Shown here: piece by piece, positions 7,021-10,549 of the stretch
Position numbering within the stretch: the stretch's first letter is position 1
Layout of the letters: every line of letters begins with the position of its first letter
Assembly (NCBI GenBank): GCA_020349865.1
Contig: CP070700.1
Span: 2,120,197-2,130,745, forward strand
Direction of reading: 5' to 3'
Source of the DNA: Desulfobacteraceae bacterium
Lineage (GTDB): Bacteria > Desulfobacterota > DSM-4660 > Desulfatiglandales > Desulfatiglandaceae
DNA: 10,549 nt
Program-made: the position numbers and the translations under genes
Notes under the pieces: model-generated
Database searches by the model: none
What the model saw: the letters and a program-made list of their open reading frames with translations, nothing else
What the model was told of the DNA's origin: nothing

Positions 7021-8391
7021 TTACGGGACGTGATCACATCCGCCGAAATCTGCGATCTTTGCATCCATACGTTCCCACAGGTTGGTGACTTCTAGTTCCT
7101 GAAGAGTGTAATTTCTACTTAATACCTCAAAAACTTCACTGCTGGAATGATCTTTACCTGCTGCTATGTCACTACAATGTTTGTGAAGCAGATAATTAGG
7201 GAGATATTGGATCGCCAATTCACGAGGTCGTCGGCCGATGTTGTTGCAAACGGTATCACTAGGAATACCTAACCCAAACCACTCATTAAACTTCGCTTGA
7301 TTGATGAGGAGTTCACTGGATGGGAATGGTGGTGTTGACTTAGATAATTGATTATAAGGATCATCTCCATGGGAAAGATAGCGGCCCTCCCTGACAAAAT
7401 GTGGCAAAGCATGACCGCATTTCGTTTCGAGTGTCACTGGGATATTTACTGTACGCAAGACAGCGCGCAGGAAACCTGTGGTCCCCCAACACCCGCCTGT
7501 TCTGTGCTGAAGTGGGGAAGACGGGCGCGAAAGATCCTCTGTGCCTTCCAAAACTCGTTTGACCGGGGGAAATCCATAATATTGCCACTGATTGTAAACA
7601 TTCGAAGCCTGCCAGCCACCGCTAAAATGAACTAGATTAGAACGGCACCAGTCAATAATACGTCCGATTGTATCAAGTCTGCTTCTCCCCACCAGATCAT
7701 TGGCGACAAGAAACTCAAATGTTTTTGCCGGATCACCCGGCGTCACCACGCCATGGTCAAAATGAATGGCATAAGTTGCTGTTGAGGCATGCCAATGAAA
7801 CAAAGATCTGCTGTCGAATAAAAGCCTTAATTCTGTAGAATTTAGTTCACCTAGCGACCATATGACATATTGGCGTGCCTCGGCTACAATGCTTTGTGCC
7901 ACATGGCCAATAAATATCGACCAAGCTACAGCCTGTGTGAATTTTGTCGATATGGTTTCATCGCCTGAAGGTGTCACCCCCAGCTGAGGGGGATCTGAAA
8001 TGCCAAGAGAACGACCTTCGAGTAATGCGGCTACTGCATTCCTGAGGCTATTACGCATCCCTGATGACCAGCTTGTATAAGATTGAATGATGCCACTAGC
8101 AGGTTCCCAAAGGATATTATCTTGTACAAAAGGCCGCTCCGATAGCCAGCCGTCCAGGTTGAAAGCAACCTCCTCTTCTCCTACCGGCTCCCGACCAGTC
8201 CAAAGGATATCGGGTCCTTCCGTCCAGTACACAGGCTTCTCATTACGTAAGATGTTGAGAATCAATCGGGCACGAAGTGAATCTAACCCTGTATAAGCCG
8301 ACTCGGTTGCATCAGTAAAGTAGAGGTTGATCCTACACGATCCATCAGTGTAGTTAAGCGCTGTGTAATGCTTAATCTTTTTTACACTCAT
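7021..8391 (-). CDS. Transglutaminase-like protein fused to an N-terminal small repeat domain
   Basis: The 456-residue product has two parts. Residues 1-75 (KHYTALNYTDGSCRINLYFTD, then LRNEKPVYWTEGP) are a paralogue of the whole 77-aa protein encoded just upstream. Around 298-350 the layout is that of a transglutaminase-like cysteine peptidase fold. Cys301 in GGCWGTTGFLRAVLR heads a helix, followed by NIPV, His327 in CGHALPHF, and Asp343/Asp344 in SHGDDPYNQL, giving a plausible Cys-His-Asp triad. Residues 80-290 are unassigned. There is no signal peptide, so it is likely cytoplasmic. Known members cleave or cross-link proteins, but the target here is unknown. The start is firm: GGAGGT five bases before the ATG. 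The preceding small gene ends 50 bases upstream, so the two are probably co-transcribed. An attC follows the stop. Confidence 0.7.
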   Translation of the reverse strand: MSVKKIKHYTALNYTDGSCRINLYFTDATESAYTGLDSLRARLILNILRNEKPVYWTEGPDILWTGREPVGEEEVAFNLDGWLSERPFVQDNILWEPASGIIQSYTSWSSGMRNSLRNAVAALLEGRSLGISDPPQLGVTPSGDETISTKFTQAVAWSIFIGHVAQSIVAEARQYVIWSLGELNSTELRLLFDSRSLFHWHASTATYAIHFDHGVVTPGDPAKTFEFLVANDLVGRSRLDTIGRIIDWCRSNLVHFSGGWQASNVYNQWQYYGFPPVKRVLEGTEDLSRPSSPLQHRTGGCWGTTGFLRAVLRTVNIPVTLETKCGHALPHFVREGRYLSHGDDPYNQLSKSTPPFPSSELLINQAKFNEWFGLGIPSDTVCNNIGRRPRELAIQYLPNYLLHKHCSDIAAGKDHSSSEVFEVLSRNYTLQELEVTNLWERMDAKIADFGGCDHVP

Positions 8392-8441
8392 TCTTCACCT
8401 CCGAAATAAGGCCGAGTTTTCTTTTTTGTATGGGTGAGTCA

Positions 8442-8675
8442 TTAGACACCCTCCTCTTCTCCTACCGGCTCCCGACCAGTCCAAAGAATATCAGGTCCTT
8501 CCGTCCAATACACAGGCTTCTCATTGCGTAGTAAATCCACAAGAAATAAAGCGCGGGCAGAATCGAGGTTGATATAATAATCCCAAGTGCCATCAGTGAA
8601 GTAGATATTTATCCGGGTTGATCCATTCCGATAGTGAAGTACTGTATATTGTTTTATCTGTTTCTTCGTTGGCAT
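8442..8675 (-). CDS. Small protein, stand-alone copy of the N-terminal domain of the next gene
   Basis: The 77-residue product contains KQIKQYTVLHYRNGSTRINI and LRNEKPVYWTEGPDILWTGR and ends shortly after EPVGEEE. It is a stand-alone version of residues 1-75 of the 456-aa protein. The last 26 shared residues are identical, whereas the first 48 are only about half identical. Its size, ending and strong ribosome binding site (AGGAGG six bases before ATG) show a real gene rather than a fragment. I recall similar short hypothetical proteins but no function. Placement directly upstream of a protein carrying the same domain suggests a shared partner, such as a regulator, inhibitor or adaptor. No attC separates the two genes, so they may have moved as one cassette. 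Confidence 0.7.
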   Translation of the reverse strand: MPTKKQIKQYTVLHYRNGSTRINIYFTDGTWDYYINLDSARALFLVDLLRNEKPVYWTEGPDILWTGREPVGEEEGV

Positions 8676-8734
8676 GACAAACCTCCTTATTAATTGTTTA
8701 GTCTAATGTCATAGAACAAGTTAGAAGATTTTTT

Positions 8735-9202
8735 CTATTTGTCAGGCACTTCATATGGATAGCAACGAATATCAACATATGCAAATCCTGTCTTTTTCCT
8801 TTTTTCCTGCTCCTCTATCCATCTATTAATACCAATTTCTTTTAGTCTTTTCCCATCCGATAAAAGTGTTGGATATCCTTTCGCTAATACATTAATTCGA
8901 TTACATGGATATTCATCACATTCTATACATATCTCTATTCCTTTTCCTTTTGCACATTTTCTTATTCCACAAAATGGTGGTCCACAATTATCTTTCTTAC
9001 AGCAACATTCAGAGCTTTCATCGATTATTTTATTTAAAAATTTCCAAAAATCTTCAAATCCTGGTATAAATTTCCCCCAGTGTTCACAATCCTCCTTGAC
9101 ATATGAATCCTTTAATTCCTTTGCTTGATTGGGTATTCGAGTATACATTGAACAAAGACCACAGTATAAGACACAGTAAGTAATTAATTCTTTTTTATCC
9201 AT
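8735..9202 (-). CDS. DUF3795 Cys-rich protein
   Basis: The 155-residue product opens ELITYCVLYCGLCSMY, the CxxxCGxC start typical of DUF3795. It continues with Cys39, a Cys66-68 cluster, CGPPFCGIRKC (73-83) and ICIECDEYPC (91-100). These cysteines suggest a bound metal or iron-sulfur cluster; DUF3795 proteins are widespread in anaerobes and have no established role. No signal peptide or membrane segment is present. The C-terminal third (KRLKEIGINRWIEEQEKRKK) is a charged helix, as in the family. The ATG at 9202 is preceded closely by GAGG in a GTTAGAGG context, which may be the right core of a degenerate attC, so the gene would sit at the very start of its cassette. Confidence 0.85.
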   Translation of the reverse strand: MDKKELITYCVLYCGLCSMYTRIPNQAKELKDSYVKEDCEHWGKFIPGFEDFWKFLNKIIDESSECCCKKDNCGPPFCGIRKCAKGKGIEICIECDEYPCNRINVLAKGYPTLLSDGKRLKEIGINRWIEEQEKRKKTGFAYVDIRCYPYEVPDK

Positions 9203-9206
9203 TTTC

Positions 9207-9270
9207 CTCTAACGGGCTCATGATCGGCGTGGGAGTGCCGCAGGATTTTCCTAGTCGGTGTCCATGAGCA
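9207..9270 (-). other. Degenerate attC-like palindrome
   Basis: On the minus strand GTTAGAG (9213-9207) resembles a right core. Exact arms GCTCATG/CATGAGC lie at 9263-9269 and 9216-9222, with a smaller AGGA/TCCT hairpin in the centre. The left core expected near 9271-9278 is not recognisable (CTGCCCT). It sits between the beta-barrel and DUF3795 genes, where an attC is expected. Confidence 0.4.
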
Positions 9271-9332
9271 GGGCAGAAACATCATTGAAAAACTACAGCA
9301 AAGGTAAAACCAAATAGCCAAAAATCATAATC

Positions 9333-9848
9333 TCAGCCCTCAGTGGTAATAAAGTATTTCCCTGTAAAAGTGAACCGGGTTGTATCCGTGCCCCAAAAAT
9401 GAATGCCTAGCTCCGGATAGATACTACCAATGACGTTATCTACAACTTCCTTTTCCTCTCCGAATTCATCAATATAGCCATCATAATCATTATCAATCCC
9501 GTCGTTTTCCGCCGATAAAGTCTCTTCGGAGTAACCTGCAAAAACGCCAAATCCAATAAACGGAGAGAACCTTTTTCCAAAGTTATAACGTGCTCCTAAA
9601 TTGCCTCCTGCGAAAACATCATCTACACTTTCCGATGCCAAAAAAGCAAGTCCAACTCTTAATGAGAAATGTTCAGAGGCATAAGCATATATTCCAAGCT
9701 CACCACCAATAGAGTCAGGATCAGATCGCCCTCCCAATTCAACATATAGCCCTCCTCTATTACTGAAAGTATAAGCATTGGATTGCGCATACACACTTGA
9801 AGACAAACCAAAAAGAAGGGTCAGGAATAATATTGCCCATTTTTTCAT
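9333..9848 (-). CDS. Outer-membrane beta-barrel-like protein with Asp-rich metal-binding motif
   Basis: From the ATG at 9848 the product has 171 residues. Residues 1-22 (MKKWAILFLTLLFGLSSSVYAQ) are a classical signal peptide with cleavage after Ala21. The mature part alternates aromatic/hydrophobic and polar residues in strands (GGLYVELGGR, GELGIYAYASEHFSLRVGLAF, ARYNFGKRFSPFIGFGVFAGY, TRFTFTGKYF), as in small outer-membrane barrels. Near 114-128 an acidic insert, DGIDNDYDGYIDE, closely resembles the Ca-binding MopE-type motif, here with Tyr where Cys is common, and would sit in an exposed loop. A GTG seven codons upstream (9869) is in frame, but it has no ribosome binding site and would hide the signal peptide; AAAGG eight bases before the ATG supports 9848. 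The attC at 9884-9945 lies just upstream, so this is the first gene of its cassette. It ends one residue after a Thr-Glu pair with no terminal Phe, so it may be slightly truncated. Confidence 0.75.
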   Translation of the reverse strand: MKKWAILFLTLLFGLSSSVYAQSNAYTFSNRGGLYVELGGRSDPDSIGGELGIYAYASEHFSLRVGLAFLASESVDDVFAGGNLGARYNFGKRFSPFIGFGVFAGYSEETLSAENDGIDNDYDGYIDEFGEEKEVVDNVIGSIYPELGIHFWGTDTTRFTFTGKYFITTEG

Positions 9849-9883
9849 TAATCTGGCCTTTCTAATCACCTGTTACGCCCATT

Positions 9884-9945
9884 TTATAACGGCCCTCCCG
9901 AATCACGACCAGCTAAGTGAAACCAGGCAGGGTGACTTGTTAGGC
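9884..9945 (-). other. attC recombination site
   Basis: On the minus strand the left core GCCTAAC (9945-9939) is followed by the spacer AAGTC and an inner arm CCCTGCC. The opposite arm GGAGGG precedes CC and the right core GTTATAA (9890-9884). The inner arms pair as CCCT-CC/GG-AGGG with one extrahelical G, a hallmark of attC sites. The length of 62 bp is normal. The right core departs from GTTRRRY, but GTT, the cut triplet, is intact. It precedes the beta-barrel gene and lies about 23 bases from the 60-bp repeat. Confidence 0.7.
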
Positions 9946-9968
9946 ATATATTATTTATGCAATTGTGT

Positions 9969-10028
9969 CTCGAGTCAAGGGCTGGCTTGGTTTTTCTCCT
10001 TCTTTTTTATATGGTATATGACTTAAAA
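9969..10028 (+). repeat. 60-bp perfect direct repeat, right copy
   Basis: This block is identical to 353-412 in the same orientation. On its left is the attC at 9884-9945 (23 bases away). On its right begins the insertion-sequence leader (AGGGTGTTGAAAAAATAG from 10029). No second transposase end or target-site duplication can be checked, because the element runs out of the window. Confidence 0.9.
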
Positions 10029-10068
10029 AGGGTGTTGAAAAAATAGTCTAAAAATATTTAAAAATCAA

Positions 10069-10097
10069 TTGCTTAAGCATGAAAAATCCTGTATAAT
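10069..10097 (+). promoter_or_regulatory. Sigma-70-type promoter of the transposase
   Basis: TTGCTT (10069-10074) and a perfect TATAAT (10092-10097) are 17 bases apart, an optimal spacing. Transcription should start near 10104, giving a leader of about 44 bases before the transposase ATG. Confidence 0.75.
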
Positions 10098-10151
10098 AGC
10101 ATGGATTAGACAAACGAAAATCCCATACTAAATACGGAGGATTTTTCATGC
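10077..10151 (+). promoter_or_regulatory. Inverted repeat spanning promoter and transposase start codon
   Basis: GCATGAAAAATCCT at 10077-10090 and its exact complement AGGATTTTTCATGC at 10138-10151 form a 14-bp perfect inverted repeat. The right arm covers the end of the GGAGG ribosome binding site (10136-10140) and the ATG. The left arm lies upstream of the -10 box, so it is absent from transcripts of the element's own promoter and present only in transcripts entering from outside. Such transcripts would hide the start region, a strategy known from IS10 and IS50. Confidence 0.7.
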
Positions 10152-10549
10152 ATCACAAAAATATCAAATTGATTGTAAAAAAACAACTGAAGAAGCAGTA
10201 TCCAAACTGGAAACGTCTTAGCAGAAAAAAGAAAAAAGCAATATCCAAGAAGGTAACAGCAGAAGTGATAAAGCTATATGATTTTAATAAACCCATTCAA
10301 AACCCAATAGAGGAACTACTTGGCATAGAAGAGCAAGTGCCGGAACCAGGCATGATGAATCTAGAGGAAATGGCAAAGTATATAGACAGATTCAACAGGA
10401 GCAAATTGATAAAGATAAGCAGCCACTGCCGGCATCCCACGTATATCCAGGATGAAGAGTTACGGGTGATAGATAATCTTTTGGATGATCTCATTATTAA
10501 TGAGCTTCTTTCCTATAAGGGTTATACGCCTTCTATGAGGGAAATTTTA
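10148..10549 (+). CDS. Insertion-sequence transposase, N-terminal part (cut by window edge)
   Basis: The plus frame from ATG 10148 is open to the end of the window (134 codons). It begins MHHKNIKLIVKKQLKKQYPN, followed by an extremely Lys-rich helix (RKKKKAISKKV), typical of the DNA-binding N-terminus of an insertion-sequence transposase. It continues PIEELLGIEEQVPEPG and LDDLIINELLSYKGYTPS. I recognise the style from transposases of sulfate reducers and their relatives but cannot name the IS family; the DDE catalytic region lies beyond the window. GGAGG lies seven bases before the ATG, and a good promoter and a start-masking inverted repeat precede it. Its strand is opposite to all cassette genes. 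Confidence 0.7.
   Translation, partial: MHHKNIKLIVKKQLKKQYPNWKRLSRKKKKAISKKVTAEVIKLYDFNKPIQNPIEELLGIEEQVPEPGMMNLEEMAKYIDRFNRSKLIKISSHCRHPTYIQDEELRVIDNLLDDLIINELLSYKGYTPSMREIL

Noticed and set aside
8720..8726. GTTAGAA as a possible attC core next to the DUF3795 stop
   Set aside because: On the gene strand it reads TTCTAAC, which breaks the first position of the consensus, and no GTT partner or palindrome follows before the 77-aa gene.
9778..10026. 82-codon plus-strand ORF crossing the attC and the 60-bp repeat
   Set aside because: It is antisense to the signal-peptide region, runs through non-coding repeat sequence and lacks a ribosome binding site.
10297..10494. 65-codon minus-strand ORF at the right end
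   Set aside because: It is antisense to the transposase, which has a clear promoter and ribosome binding site.

Overview
The window looks like an accessory region of a bacterial genome, probably an anaerobe. Desulfobacterota is my best guess, based only on the style of the proteins (DUF3795, cobalamin-dependent radical SAM, a Lys-rich insertion-sequence transposase); there is no rRNA or housekeeping gene to confirm it. All convincing genes between about 0.4 and 9.9 kb lie on the minus strand. The two window ends carry plus-strand insertion-sequence material: a probable transposase C-terminus at 1-78 and an intact transposase start, cut by the window edge, at 10148-10549.

The main reading is an integron-type gene-cassette array without an integrase in view. 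Three attC-like recombination sites lie at 9884-9945, 6883-6942 and 5947-5996. Each has, on the minus strand, a left core ending in AAC and a right core starting with GTT around an imperfect palindrome. A degenerate candidate lies at 9207-9270, and lone left cores at 5566-5572 and 1808-1814. The cargo is typical of cassettes, being small and functionally unrelated. Read in the minus direction it is: an outer-membrane-type beta-barrel protein with a MopE-like Asp-rich motif; a Cys-rich DUF3795 protein; a 77-aa small protein; a 456-aa protein fusing that same small domain to a transglutaminase-like domain; an antibiotic-biosynthesis-monooxygenase-like protein; a start-less Cys-rich membrane protein whose stop codon lies inside an attC; and a decayed DUF6624 gene.

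Next comes a 3.3-kb gene (2159-5503) for a 1114-aa, mostly coiled-coil protein with a lamin-tail-like N-terminus. It is visibly richer in G+C than its neighbours, has a strong ribosome binding site and is followed by a hairpin. After it come a decayed short ORF ending beside another half attC site, and a B12-binding radical SAM protein (438-1754).

A perfect 60-bp direct repeat brackets the array (353-412 and 9969-10028). The right copy abuts the insertion sequence, whose promoter and start region form a 14-bp inverted repeat that should silence read-through transcripts. No rRNA, tRNA, CRISPR array or integrase gene was seen.
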